Source: Delta-02 sp964513565
GTDB taxonomy: Bacteria; Desulfobacterota; Syntrophorhabdia; Syntrophorhabdales; Syntrophorhabdaceae
Direction of reading: 5' to 3'
Length of the DNA: 64,000 nt
NCBI GenBank assembly: GCA_964513565.1
Contig: CAZENE010000006.1
Location: 1 to 64,000 of the forward strand
A program made the translations under genes and the position numbers. Positions within the stretch are counted from its first letter, which is position 1. Each line of letters begins with the position of its first letter. Shown piece after piece: positions 34,701 through 42,986 of the stretch. The notes below the pieces were generated by a model. That model searched no databases. It was not told the origin of the DNA and worked only from the letters and a program-made list of their open reading frames with translations.

Positions 34701-35733
34701 GATCCTTATCGAAATAGCCCGTTTCTGGTCAAGCAAGGTGCGATACGATCGCAAGCTGGACCGTTATGAGATCTGCAAGGTGATGGGTCCGGACGAGTTT
34801 CACGACAGGTACCCGGATGCCGATCAACCGGGCGTTGACAACAACTCCTACACCAACGTGATGGTCGTCTGGATCTTCTGCCGTGTGCTGGAGATCATGG
34901 ACATACTTCCCGAAGACCGGCTTAAAATCATCCGTGAAAACCTCGGCATCAAGAGAGAGGAACTGGAGCGATGGGACGAGATTAGCCGCAGGATGAGGGT
35001 TGTTTTTCACGACGACGGGATCATCAGTCAATTCGAAGGCTACGGCGAGCTGGAGGAATTTGACTGGGAGGTCTACCGTGAGCGGTACGGCGACATTCAT
35101 CGGCTTGACCGGATCCTGGAGGCCGAAGGCGATTCGCCCAACCGGTATAAACTGTCGAAACAGGCCGATGTTTTGATGCTCTTCTACCTGCTTTCCGCCG
35201 ACGAGCTCGGAGAACTTTTTGATCGGCTGGGATATCCGTTCAGCAACGATACGATCCCGAAAAATATCGAGTACTACCTGAAGCGCACCTCCCATGGTTC
35301 GACGCTAAGCAGGGTGGTGCATTCATGGGTGATCGCCCGTTCCCGTCGTGAAATGTCCTGGCGCCTTTTTCAGGATGCCCTCGAAAGCGATGTATCGGAT
35401 GTCCAGGGAGGAACGACACATGAGGGCATTCACCTAGGCGCCATGGCCGGAACGGTGGATATCGTCCAGCGCTGTTACACTGGCATAGAAACGAGGGGAG
35501 ACATTCTTTGGTTCAATCCTTACTTGCCGAAAGGCCTCTCCTCCATACGGTTCCTCATACGCTATCGCGGCCATGCCATTATCGTCGAGATAACGGAGGA
35601 ATGTCTTCGTCTGAGCGGTGCCCGGCAGGATGTTCCTCCGATCCGGGTAGGTTTCCGGGACCGTACAGTTGATTTCCGGGCCGGAGATTCCCTGATGTTC
35701 GAGATCGGCAGGAGAGGTGAATCTTCTGCATAG
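31756..35733 (+). CDS. Trifunctional fusion: beta-phosphoglucomutase / trehalose-6-phosphate phosphatase / GH65 phosphorylase
   Basis: A 1325-residue protein with three complete enzymes in line. Residues about 11-245: HAD beta-phosphoglucomutase, nucleophile D17 and acid D19 ('ILDMDGVV'), later 'KPAPDIFLEAAKRIG' and 'VIEDALAGVEAG'. Residues about 270-510: OtsB-type phosphatase, D283 and D285 ('FLDYDGTLTG'), 'VIVVSGRA' and 'YIGDDTTDEDAF'. Residues about 520-1310: GH65 disaccharide phosphorylase with catalytic acid E1014 ('MGPDEFHD') and phosphate-site 'HGSTLSRVVHSWV'. Together these could turn trehalose-6-phosphate into trehalose, split it with phosphate into beta-glucose-1-phosphate and glucose, and convert the former to glucose-6-phosphate. 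GH65 also includes maltose and kojibiose phosphorylases, so the sugar is inferred. No membrane segment or signal peptide. Confidence 0.9.
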   Translation: MKPQRVDLSHISAIILDMDGVVTSSARVHAAAWRRMFDEYLRDLGKRQGRHYESFDIERDYRQYVDGKPRYDGVKSFLESRGITLPYGHTEDPPDRETVCGLGNRKNAYFLERIKRDGADAYRSTVGFVEKMKRSGKKVAVISASRNAKTILQEAGISDLFDAAVDGVDSAELGLEGKPAPDIFLEAAKRIGAAPGQAAVIEDALAGVEAGKKGQFALVIGIDRSEQADELMKRGADIVVRDLAEIELVKTGHSMTAALPSALKEKDEILKRLEEGRPAIFLDYDGTLTGIVGDPAEAHLPPGTKKTLRRLAEHWTVIVVSGRATSDVKAMVGIDSIIYAGSHGFSIEGPGESFEEKRGQEFIPALEGAGEELAGIVPQINGVRVERKPFAIAVHFRQADDRDVPRLERLVEKVAQKYPDLRKTTGKKIFELRPDIDWDKGKALLYLVEKLNVDGSRAIPLYIGDDTTDEDAFHAIERYGISIVVSDENRPTAARYRLENPEETAKFLEEVTRLAERESSGNFWRLLYEGFEPDREKLREALCTLGNGYFATRGAAPESTAGEVHYPGTYMAGLYNRLESTVADHIIENESMVNVPNWLVLTFKCDGSDWFDAQAVDLIEYRQELDMRRGVLIRKLLFSDREGRRTRLIQRRFVHIRSSHLAAMETTITPENWTGTLRLLSALDGQVENTLVRRYQDLNNHHLDPLDGGVTADGIMWLEVKTNQSHTRIAEAARTRVFRNGNLMPVKPDITRRSGYVGQEFDVEAKEGESICIEKIAALYNSNDRAIANPLIEAQDAAGCASGFDKLLEQHVLGWDHLWDLWNITVKGESRRMGMILNLHIFHLLQTVSPNTVDLDAGVPPRGLHGEAYRGLIMWDELFIFPLLNLRMPDITRALLRYRHRRLQRGRWAALRAGLDGALFPWQSGSNGEEQAQTLHLNPVSGRWIPDNSQLQRHINIAIAYNIWHYYQVTGDKEFLAFYGAEILIEIARFWSSKVRYDRKLDRYEICKVMGPDEFHDRYPDADQPGVDNNSYTNVMVVWIFCRVLEIMDILPEDRLKIIRENLGIKREELERWDEISRRMRVVFHDDGIISQFEGYGELEEFDWEVYRERYGDIHRLDRILEAEGDSPNRYKLSKQADVLMLFYLLSADELGELFDRLGYPFSNDTIPKNIEYYLKRTSHGSTLSRVVHSWVIARSRREMSWRLFQDALESDVSDVQGGTTHEGIHLGAMAGTVDIVQRCYTGIETRGDILWFNPYLPKGLSSIRFLIRYRGHAIIVEITEECLRLSGARQDVPPIRVGFRDRTVDFRAGDSLMFEIGRRGESSA

Positions 35734-35796
35734 CACGCCTAATAGATGGACGGAGTTTAAAAAGGAACCTAAAGGCATTTAACGGAACGAACGGAC

Positions 35797-37455
35797 ATGG
35801 ACTGGCCATTGGCTGCTCTGGCAGCCCTTCCCATAGCGATCGTCGGTTTACTCATGGTCTTCCGTTCCTGGCCGGCAAAATGGGCAATGCCGGTTGGGTG
35901 GACAGCTTCCGTCCTGATCGCCTCTTTTTGGTGGAAGATGCCGGTCCGGTGGGTCGCAGCATCCACAATTGCCGGGGCTATAAATACCCTGAACATCCTT
36001 CTCATTATACTGGGCGCTCTTATGATACTCCAGATGCTCAAGAAAAGCGGCGCCCTCGAGGCTATCTCCGTTTCAATAGCGTCTATTTCAGAGGACCGGA
36101 GAATGCAGGCGATCATAATAGCCTGGTTTATGGTCTCGTTTATGGAAGGAGCAGCCGGTTTCGGAACTCCCGCGGCCATAGCGGCACCACTCCTGGTCGG
36201 TCTGGGGTTCCCCCCTCTTGTGGCTGTCATATGCACACTTATAGGCGACAGCACCGCCGTCACATTCGGGGCAGTGGGCGTGCCGATCTGGGGTGGCTTT
36301 GAACCGTTAAGAAACATGGTCGGCCTGCCGCCTGGGATAAATTTTGCCGAATTGCTCGGGACTGTGGGGTCCCTCGCAGCCATTTTTCATTTGGCGGCGG
36401 GGATATTTATCCCCCTCATCATGGTAAGCGTCATGACCAGAATTACCTCCGGTTCGTTTCGGGAGGGCCTTAAGATCTTCCCTGCGGCATTATTTGCCGG
36501 CGTTATTTACACGGTTTCGCAGGCTCTTATTGCTGTGTTCGTCAGTTATGAACTACCTTCTCTCCTCGGATCGCTCATTGCCTTCGGCATCTTTCTTTTT
36601 ACCCTCAGGCAAGGTTTCTTGGCTCCGAAAAGAACATGGGACTTTCCGGCAAATGACAAATGGCCTGCAGAATGGGAAGGAGAAGTGAAAGCGGGCCATG
36701 GTGCTATCGTTGAGCGGAGGCAGTTGAGCCGGTCAAGGGCCTGGCTGCCGTATGCCATCGTGGGTATTATACTTATTTTCACCCGACTGCAATATTTCGG
36801 GTTGACATCGTTCCTGCAGTCAGTCGCGTTCAGCTGGCACAATATTCTCGGAACGGGTATGAGTGAGGGAATTCAACCGCTTTATAATCCCGGAATCATT
36901 CCGTTCCTTCCCGTGGCTCTTTTGGTGCCCTTGATGCACGGCATCGGCCGGCGGGAGGCAATCGAGGCCGTGCGTGAAACTGTGAAGATGATCGCGCCGG
37001 CCGCAATTGCGCTTTTTTTCGCCCTCGGTATGGTCTATGTGATGATGAACTCCGGACGTGCCTCGGCACAGGATTCCATGCTGCTTGTGATGGCGCAGGC
37101 GGCGGCCGGCGCGGCAGGCAGGGTCTGGTACCTGGTCGCACCCTTTGTCGGGGTCCTCGGCTCCTTTATATCAGGAAGCAATACGGTATCGAACATCATG
37201 TTTGGCGCCTTCCAGGTGAGCACGGCCGTTCAGGTCGGCTTGCCCGTGGCTCCTATCCTGGCCCTGCAGGCAGTGGGCGGCGCCGCGGGCAACATGATAT
37301 GCATCCACAATGTGGTGGCAGCCCTGACCACGGTCGGGCTTCTTGGGAAGGAGGGCCTCGTCATCAGGATGAATCTCCCTATCTCTCTATTGTATGCTCT
37401 TATCTCCGGTACGGCGGGTTGGATTGCCACGGCGGCTTTTGCCCTGTCGTTTTGA
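35797..37455 (+). CDS. lctP: Lactate permease, LctP/LldP family
   Basis: A 552-residue LctP-family permease with about 12-14 membrane helices. Family signatures: 'FMEGAAGFGTPAAIAAPLLV', 'GDSTAVTFGAVGVPIWGG', 'GSFISGSNTVSNIMFGAFQ' and 'GGAAGNMICIHNVVAA'. LctP proteins carry lactate or glycolate with protons (perhaps Na+ in some anaerobes). It closes the plus-strand unit that starts with gap and contains a D-lactate dehydrogenase. It converges on the cyclase gene 42 bases away; no clear terminator is visible in that gap. Confidence 0.93.
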   Translation: MDWPLAALAALPIAIVGLLMVFRSWPAKWAMPVGWTASVLIASFWWKMPVRWVAASTIAGAINTLNILLIILGALMILQMLKKSGALEAISVSIASISEDRRMQAIIIAWFMVSFMEGAAGFGTPAAIAAPLLVGLGFPPLVAVICTLIGDSTAVTFGAVGVPIWGGFEPLRNMVGLPPGINFAELLGTVGSLAAIFHLAAGIFIPLIMVSVMTRITSGSFREGLKIFPAALFAGVIYTVSQALIAVFVSYELPSLLGSLIAFGIFLFTLRQGFLAPKRTWDFPANDKWPAEWEGEVKAGHGAIVERRQLSRSRAWLPYAIVGIILIFTRLQYFGLTSFLQSVAFSWHNILGTGMSEGIQPLYNPGIIPFLPVALLVPLMHGIGRREAIEAVRETVKMIAPAAIALFFALGMVYVMMNSGRASAQDSMLLVMAQAAAGAAGRVWYLVAPFVGVLGSFISGSNTVSNIMFGAFQVSTAVQVGLPVAPILALQAVGGAAGNMICIHNVVAALTTVGLLGKEGLVIRMNLPISLLYALISGTAGWIATAAFALSF

Positions 37456-37497
37456 CCATGAGCGATACCCTGTTTTCAAGCACGGGGTACCCAGGTT

Positions 37498-40182
37498 TTA
37501 TTCTTTTTCCTTAAGGGCCTCTTTTACGGAAATTAGGAAAGACATTATAAGGCTCAGTATTCCGCCAAAGACAAGAAGGGATTTTTGCAGAGACCACGAG
37601 TTAGGAAATAATGGGATATCCAGCCTTGCCGCAACGAAGTTCAGCTGGTCGGAGATGAGGGGAAAGACAAAAACGCCCAGAACGAAAACGATGGAGAGGA
37701 AGATCGATGAGTGTTTCAGGAATTTCCAGCACATACTGCTCAGCTGATCGATCATTTCGAGGTATTCCATAGAACTTTCGAGAGATGACAACTGGCCTGA
37801 TATGTCCTCGCACATGTCGTAGCACTGCTGAAATTCCGCGGAAGATTCGAAGACGCGTACATCGCCAATGCCAAGCAGCGAAGCCTTGAGGCTCTCCAGC
37901 TGTCTTTTCCGTTTCTGCACAAAATGAGGGTACCGGTATGACGCGAGAAAATCATTCACAGTACGGGACCTTGAACGGAGGGTGCGGATAATATCCGTTA
38001 CCGTAGAGATCTGTTCATTGAGGGCATTCTTGCACAGTATCCTTACGCTGTTGCATTTGGACGGAACATCGAGACAGGCCGAATAGCTTTCCGACTGTAC
38101 CAGCCTTCCTATTTCAATCAGGAGAGGATCGATGGTCTCCAGCGTTTCCCGGGGCAGAAGGGACCGTATCCTTGCGATCTCCTTTTTCGCATCTTCAAAA
38201 TGAACTTCGGCTTCATTCTTAACCTGGAGAAGCATCTCGAACAGATGAGGATAAATGAGATTCCTCCAGGCATTCAACTCCGGATCGATGAGGGCGATCA
38301 CAAAATAATCCCTGTTATCACGAACAAGCTCGACAAGTCTCTTGATCGCGGTTCCTTCGGCATTCTGTGAAAACCTCAGGATCACGTCTTCGTACAGGGC
38401 TTCCCTGCAGCTAGGGTCGTTGACGAGGACCGTTCCGATCATCTCCCCTGTACGTTTTTGATCGCCGGTTAATTTATATAATCTTGCCAGAACAAGAGAG
38501 ACATACGTTCTCGGGATATCCGCTTGAGCACATTCGAGGGCCTTTTTGAAATCAGACACTGCCTGCTGCACGTTTCTCTCTTCGATGTTGAGAAACCCGG
38601 AAACGCACCAGGCCTTGTAGTCTTGAGGCCTTCGTTCCAGTGCAAGGTTAAGGAAAGACTTCGCTTTTTCATAATTGGCGACGCGCAGCGAGTCCTGGGC
38701 CAGCCATGCAAAACCGCCTTGATTTTCAACGATGCCCGACATCATCGTCTCCCAGGTCGACGCGGTCGTGTTCCAGACGACCTGATGGAAGCGAAGCTGG
38801 TAGACCGATCTGATGTCATACAAGGCGCGCGCGACCAATTCTTGTTTTGTCAACCGGGACCCCGCCGAAGCAGCCGGGGGAGACAGCTTGATGTCTTCGA
38901 AAGGTTTCTGGATGGACCTGGCAACCTCTTCAATATCGTGCACGGATAAATATCCGAGTTTGTGCAGGGACCTTTCTGTCTCAGGCAGTGTCTTTGAGGG
39001 ACACATCGATGCCGGATGATGATTGCTCCCGCAATAGAAGCATACCATTCCGGAATGGCCAACCGGAGCGCCGACTGAGGCTTCCGCTCCAGGCTGGGCG
39101 TCGAGAGGAAAATCGTCAGCCTGTTCAGCCTCGTCCAGTATCGTATAAATGTTGCCGGTCTGCTTGAAGACGAGGGGCGATTGACCCGACATCCGGTAAT
39201 AATTGGTCATATAATGATAAACTTCCGGTGTAGCGTAAATACCGCCATAAGCAACATTATCCAGCTCATTTCCCGCACCGCGGGACATGACCGTCTTTTC
39301 ATCCTGTAGAGAGGCACACCTCACGTAAATTTTTACAGGGAGCGGGCCTCTGTCAGGCGGATAGCGTCTCGACAGATGGCATAACAGATTTTTTGACGCG
39401 TTGACGGCGGCCTGTATGGATCCATAGGCCGCCACGAACCCGTTGCCGGGTATGCGGCTCAACGAAAGATACCGGTTCGGGGATTCGGTCCCCGATGCAA
39501 TAATATCGTCTTCGGCTGACTTGAAATCGGCTTGCGCAGGATCGGGGACGGTGATCGCGAAGATCTTTTTCGACGGGGCCGCAGCAAATGCGTGCTCCCA
39601 TATTACTTTATAGATCTTGAGGCCATCGGGGACCTTTTCCATTTTCCAGAAATCAATGCTTTCAAATTGCACGGAAGGAAGGTGGTTCGTAGCCTCATAT
39701 ATCTCGTGTGACACAAAGATCTGATCTGCGCCGGCCAGGTTGGTAAGTTTGGCAGCGACATTTACGACATCGCCGTAAATGTCTTTATCTTCCATAATTA
39801 CCCTGCCGTGATGCAACCCCACCCTGACGTGGATCTGGTCCTCTTCAATGCTTTCCATATTGTGAATTAAGAATTTCTGTTGTATCTTGATGGCCGCGTT
39901 AAGTGCATCGACAGTATTCGGAAAATAAACGAGCACTGAATCGCCGACCTCTTTAATAAGCCGGCCGCCATATGCCTCGACGATTGCCACAGCCATACGA
40001 TGATGTGTCCGCAGCATCTCCCTGCCGCGGATATCGCCATGTATTTTGAAAAAGGTCGTCGAACCCACGACGTCTGTGAAGAGTACTGCAATGTCCCTCA
40101 TCGTGGCGTCGGGATAAGCTTCGAGAAGTGATGAAAGAAAATTCCTTACAGGCTTTTCTTTAGATGTAATGTCGAGACTCAC
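37498..40182 (-). CDS. Membrane protein with class III adenylate cyclase domain, degenerate second cyclase-like domain, CCHC zinc knuckle and TPRs
   Basis: An 894-residue multidomain protein. Residues about 28-195: class III cyclase domain with both metal aspartates (D37, D81), adenine-specifying K77 and D138, and N141; the transition-state arginine position is K145. Residues about 220-345: a weaker second cyclase-like fold ('GNGFVAAYGSIQAAVNASK') lacking the metal motif. Residues 381-394: C-x2-C-x4-H-x4-C, a retroviral-type zinc knuckle. Residues about 480-610: TPR-like helices ('KAKSFLNLALERRPQDYKAW'). The C-terminus has coiled coil and two membrane helices (about 820-845 and 865-885), so the catalytic part faces the cytoplasm. 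Probably makes or senses cAMP; output unknown. Confidence 0.85.
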   Translation of the reverse strand: MSLDITSKEKPVRNFLSSLLEAYPDATMRDIAVLFTDVVGSTTFFKIHGDIRGREMLRTHHRMAVAIVEAYGGRLIKEVGDSVLVYFPNTVDALNAAIKIQQKFLIHNMESIEEDQIHVRVGLHHGRVIMEDKDIYGDVVNVAAKLTNLAGADQIFVSHEIYEATNHLPSVQFESIDFWKMEKVPDGLKIYKVIWEHAFAAAPSKKIFAITVPDPAQADFKSAEDDIIASGTESPNRYLSLSRIPGNGFVAAYGSIQAAVNASKNLLCHLSRRYPPDRGPLPVKIYVRCASLQDEKTVMSRGAGNELDNVAYGGIYATPEVYHYMTNYYRMSGQSPLVFKQTGNIYTILDEAEQADDFPLDAQPGAEASVGAPVGHSGMVCFYCGSNHHPASMCPSKTLPETERSLHKLGYLSVHDIEEVARSIQKPFEDIKLSPPAASAGSRLTKQELVARALYDIRSVYQLRFHQVVWNTTASTWETMMSGIVENQGGFAWLAQDSLRVANYEKAKSFLNLALERRPQDYKAWCVSGFLNIEERNVQQAVSDFKKALECAQADIPRTYVSLVLARLYKLTGDQKRTGEMIGTVLVNDPSCREALYEDVILRFSQNAEGTAIKRLVELVRDNRDYFVIALIDPELNAWRNLIYPHLFEMLLQVKNEAEVHFEDAKKEIARIRSLLPRETLETIDPLLIEIGRLVQSESYSACLDVPSKCNSVRILCKNALNEQISTVTDIIRTLRSRSRTVNDFLASYRYPHFVQKRKRQLESLKASLLGIGDVRVFESSAEFQQCYDMCEDISGQLSSLESSMEYLEMIDQLSSMCWKFLKHSSIFLSIVFVLGVFVFPLISDQLNFVAARLDIPLFPNSWSLQKSLLVFGGILSLIMSFLISVKEALKEKE

Positions 40183-40305
40183 AAAATGATTATCGGCAAA
40201 AATGGCGAACGACTAAAGGCGAACGCACAATATAATGGGGGATCGTGAAACCTTGATCTTTGCATTACTCCAGGTCAGAAATTAGTGGAAGATTTCCGTT
40301 AGCCG

Positions 40306-40734
40306 TTAGCCGTCCTCATCCGGGCGGAAGGAACGTGCTTTCTTTTTTTCCGCGGTGTGGTGCTTTAAATGGAGGACCTTTTCTTTCGCCCTGCGGGAAC
40401 GGCGCCTTTTCTGGCGCCTGATGCGCTCCTGTTCTTTAAGTTCTCTGCTTTCCTTTCCAAGCATCATAGTTTCGATCTTGTCTGCGAGAATGCGCCGCGC
40501 AATGAAGCGGTTAAGTGCCTGGGAACGCTCTTTCTGGCATTTGACTTCTATGCCCGAGGGGGTATGTTTGAGATAAACGCATGTAGACACCTTGTTGACA
40601 TTCTGCCCGCCATGGCCGCCGGAACGGACGAAACGCTCAATAATGTCATTTTCATCTATCCCGAGGTCCGCGAATCTCTGGCGGAGGGTGCTTTCTTTTT
40701 CGGGACTGACAGAAAATTTAAATGATTGGGCCAT
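40306..40734 (-). CDS. Orphan class I release-factor-like protein (GGQ domain only)
   Basis: A 142-residue protein consisting of the peptidyl-tRNA hydrolysis domain with 'VRSGGHGGQNVNKVST', followed by a basic C-terminal tail rich in Arg and Lys. No codon-recognition domain is present. This is the layout of ArfB/YaeJ and RF-like rescue proteins that free stalled ribosomes, though the 'KERSQALNRFIARRILADKI' helix is closer to truncated PrfB-like 'release factor-like' proteins. Start at ATG with GAGG five bases upstream. Which sub-family it belongs to needs a tree. Confidence 0.88.
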   Translation of the reverse strand: MAQSFKFSVSPEKESTLRQRFADLGIDENDIIERFVRSGGHGGQNVNKVSTCVYLKHTPSGIEVKCQKERSQALNRFIARRILADKIETMMLGKESRELKEQERIRRQKRRRSRRAKEKVLHLKHHTAEKKKARSFRPDEDG

Positions 40735-40945
40735 AATAACCTCGGCAACAGGCTATGCGCAATGGGCAAAAAGAAATATCCTATCGGCTGTCGCCCGTTA
40801 CCTGTGAAAATATATATCATCATCTTTTGTGAAGAAGTCAAAGAAATTCCCGATCACAAGAGGGTCCGGGAACAATTTCCTGATTAAAAAGTAATATACT
40901 GGTACCCGGTTATACGGGATCTCAACGCATTTAGGGGAGGGAATT

Positions 40946-41244
40946 GTGAACGCTAAAGAGATACCCGGTGTTATGGTGCTTTGTCTGGGCCGCGTCCTTT
41001 TAAGCGGCGCACTGTCCGGATGTACGCGTCCTGCGGCGGTAAACGAGATAGAAAAGACGCGTGCCCCGTCTGATGCACAGTACAAAAGGAAATGGAGGAT
41101 ATCAAGAAAACCGTCCGGGGTGATATAAGGGTCAAGCTTAAAAAGGATGGGAAAGGCTCCTATTCGTGGGAAATTTCTGGGAAAGACGCTTATGAGGTCA
41201 TAAAGGCAAACAACATTTTGAAGAAGAAGGTCACTGGCGATTAG
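40946..41244 (+). pseudogene. Small lipoprotein gene with apparent -1 frameshift
   Basis: A GTG at 40946, after a strong AGGGGAGGG site, opens a signal sequence with lipobox 'ALSGC'. The frame reaches 'SDAQYK' and then stops at 41128 with an unnatural Arg-rich tail. Shifting back one base at the AAAA in 41084-41087 gives a sensible continuation to 41244: KKEMEDIKKTV, then a lysine-rich segment with 'GKGSYSWEISGKDAYEV'. So the intact product would be a lipoprotein of about 100 residues. It may be a decayed gene, a sequencing slip, or (least likely) programmed frameshifting at A AAA G. Its 3' end overlaps the convergent radical SAM gene by 14 bases. Confidence 0.55.
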
Positions 41245-42139
41245 CCCGGTCAAGCTTGAGGGACCGCGCGTAACGAATGATCTCGTCATGTTCCTTGGCC
41301 GTTATTCTGCACGAGATCTCGGGCATCTCATGCGCCCGGTGACAGGGATAGTATTGAGTCATAATATTCACATACGAATTGGTGGACACACGTGCGATAA
41401 GGTCCAGCACTGCCTTTGAATCATCGAGGGCAGACGGCATTTGAAGATGCCGTATAAGAAGGCCTTTTCGGGCAATGCCGTTTTCGTCCATGGTCAGATC
41501 CCCCACCTGTCTGAACATTTCATGCAACGCCTTTGCGGCAATTTCCGGGTAGTTGTCAGCACGGCAGTAACGGGATGCCAGCCGGGAGTCCATGAATTTG
41601 ATATCCGGCATGTATATGTCGAATATGCCCTCGAGAAGCCTCAAGACCTCCAGAGAATCATATCCGCTCGTATTATAGACGAGCGGGATCTTAAGGCCTT
41701 TTTCTATAGCGAGAGGAAGCGCTTTGACTATCTGGTGAACATAGTGGCTCGGGGTAACGAAATTAATATTATGGCAGCCCCTGTTCTGGAGGTCTACCAT
41801 AACGTCGCAAAGAGCGGCTGGTGTGCAGGCCATTCCTTCCCCGAGGATGCTTATCTCGTAATTCTGGCAAAAACAGCAGCGCAGATTGCAGTGTGTAAAG
41901 AATATGGTGCCGGAACCATGCGATCCCACAAGCGGCGGCTCTTCACCAAAATGAGGTGACGCGGATGAAAGTACCAGGTTGTAGGGGGCCTGGCAATAAC
42001 CCCTGTCGCCGCTTATCCTGTCAGCCATGCACCGCCTCGGGCAGAGCATGCAGGGTGCAGCATGGCAGAGTATCGCTTCGGCCCTGTCATCCAGGATGCC
42101 GTTCTCATATAATTTTATATATGATGGAAAATCGATCAT
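41231..42139 (-). CDS. Radical SAM protein, pyruvate formate-lyase activating enzyme-like
   Basis: A 302-residue radical SAM enzyme (from the ATG at 42139). The [4Fe-4S] motif C-x3-C-x2-C is C84/C88/C91 in 'THCNLRCCFCQN', directly followed by the usual 'EIS'. An N-terminal cysteine group (C25, C30, C33, C37, C49) may hold another metal site, as in PflX/YjjW-like and AmmeMemoRadiSam-related proteins. 'NFVTPSHYV' and 'PLVYNTSGYDS' are typical of this sub-family, whose substrates are mostly unknown. A longer start at 42229 would run into the divergent gene, so I reject it. Confidence 0.85.
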   Translation of the reverse strand: MIDFPSYIKLYENGILDDRAEAILCHAAPCMLCPRRCMADRISGDRGYCQAPYNLVLSSASPHFGEEPPLVGSHGSGTIFFTHCNLRCCFCQNYEISILGEGMACTPAALCDVMVDLQNRGCHNINFVTPSHYVHQIVKALPLAIEKGLKIPLVYNTSGYDSLEVLRLLEGIFDIYMPDIKFMDSRLASRYCRADNYPEIAAKALHEMFRQVGDLTMDENGIARKGLLIRHLQMPSALDDSKAVLDLIARVSTNSYVNIMTQYYPCHRAHEMPEISCRITAKEHDEIIRYARSLKLDRANRQ

Positions 42140-42206
42140 GAACACTTTAAAAATATCACATAATGGTTTAGTATTATAGCATAAAGCGCTTTGGGAGATT
42201 ATAGGG

Positions 42207-42467
42207 ATGAAATTCGAATACACGATCAAGATTTATACGATGGATATGCTGAGGGACGCCGGAATCGATATCGAGGAAGAGAAGAATAATATCGTATATG
42301 CCTGCAGACCGGACGGTGAGTGCGAGATCCACGAAGTGGGGATTGAGCAGCTGAATAACCTTTCAGGTATCTTCAATGAGATGGGAAAAGAAGGGTGGGA
42401 ACTTGTCGAGCTGTTTTTTCATCATTCAGGTGTAGTTACTTTCTGGAAAAAGGTGGTTGAAGCCTGA
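42207..42467 (+). CDS. Small uncharacterised protein (DUF4177-like fold)
   Basis: An 86-residue acidic protein. Its second half, 'GIFNEMGKEGWELVELFFHH' followed by 'GVVTFWKKV', has the G-W-E-L-V pattern and strand order of DUF4177-type proteins. It has no membrane segment or metal motif. It lies 18 bases upstream of the Hsp20 gene and is divergent from the radical SAM gene; the 67-base gap contains TATTAT-like AT-rich sequence suited to promoters for both. Function unknown. Confidence 0.65.
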   Translation: MKFEYTIKIYTMDMLRDAGIDIEEEKNNIVYACRPDGECEIHEVGIEQLNNLSGIFNEMGKEGWELVELFFHHSGVVTFWKKVVEA

Positions 42468-42485
42468 AATAATGGGAGGTTGTAA

Positions 42486-42986
42486 ATGCCCCTGACACCA
42501 TGGAGATCTATGTGGGATACGAGATTTCCTTCCTTAAAGGAGGAAATGGACAGGGTTTTTGAGGATTTTTTCGGGGATACCGGCTTTGCTGCATTATCCG
42601 GAGCGAAGTGGGTCCCCGCGGTCGATATTATTGATACGGAAACAGATATCACTGTAATTATGGATATACCGTCGATAGACCCCGAGAACGTCACGGTTAC
42701 AGTGCTCGAAGATACACTTACGATCGAGGGGGAACGAAGACAGGAACATGAATTCAATGACCGGGAGTTTTACCGTTCCGAGAGGATGCACGGTTCATTT
42801 TCGCGGACCATCACACTTCCCGATAACGTTGTGGGAAATAAAGCCTCAGCCACCTACAAGGAAGGGGTCCTGACCATCCAGCTGCCGAAGTCACATAAGG
42901 AACTAGCTAAAGAAATAAAGATCAATATTGAAAAATCAAAACCTGCAAAGATAATTGCGCAGACGGCAAAACAACGGAGGAAATAA
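42486..42986 (+). CDS. Small heat shock protein, Hsp20 family
   Basis: A 166-residue alpha-crystallin-domain chaperone. The N-terminal arm has 'MDRVFEDFFGDTGF'; the domain runs from about 45 to 140 with 'VPAVDIIDTETDITVIMDIP' and the late signature 'GVLTIQLPK'; a basic tail follows. It binds unfolding proteins as an ATP-independent holdase. Start after a GGGAGGTTG site. Its stop and the next start share a base (TAATG), coupling it to the NifU-like gene. Confidence 0.93.
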   Translation: MPLTPWRSMWDTRFPSLKEEMDRVFEDFFGDTGFAALSGAKWVPAVDIIDTETDITVIMDIPSIDPENVTVTVLEDTLTIEGERRQEHEFNDREFYRSERMHGSFSRTITLPDNVVGNKASATYKEGVLTIQLPKSHKELAKEIKINIEKSKPAKIIAQTAKQRRK

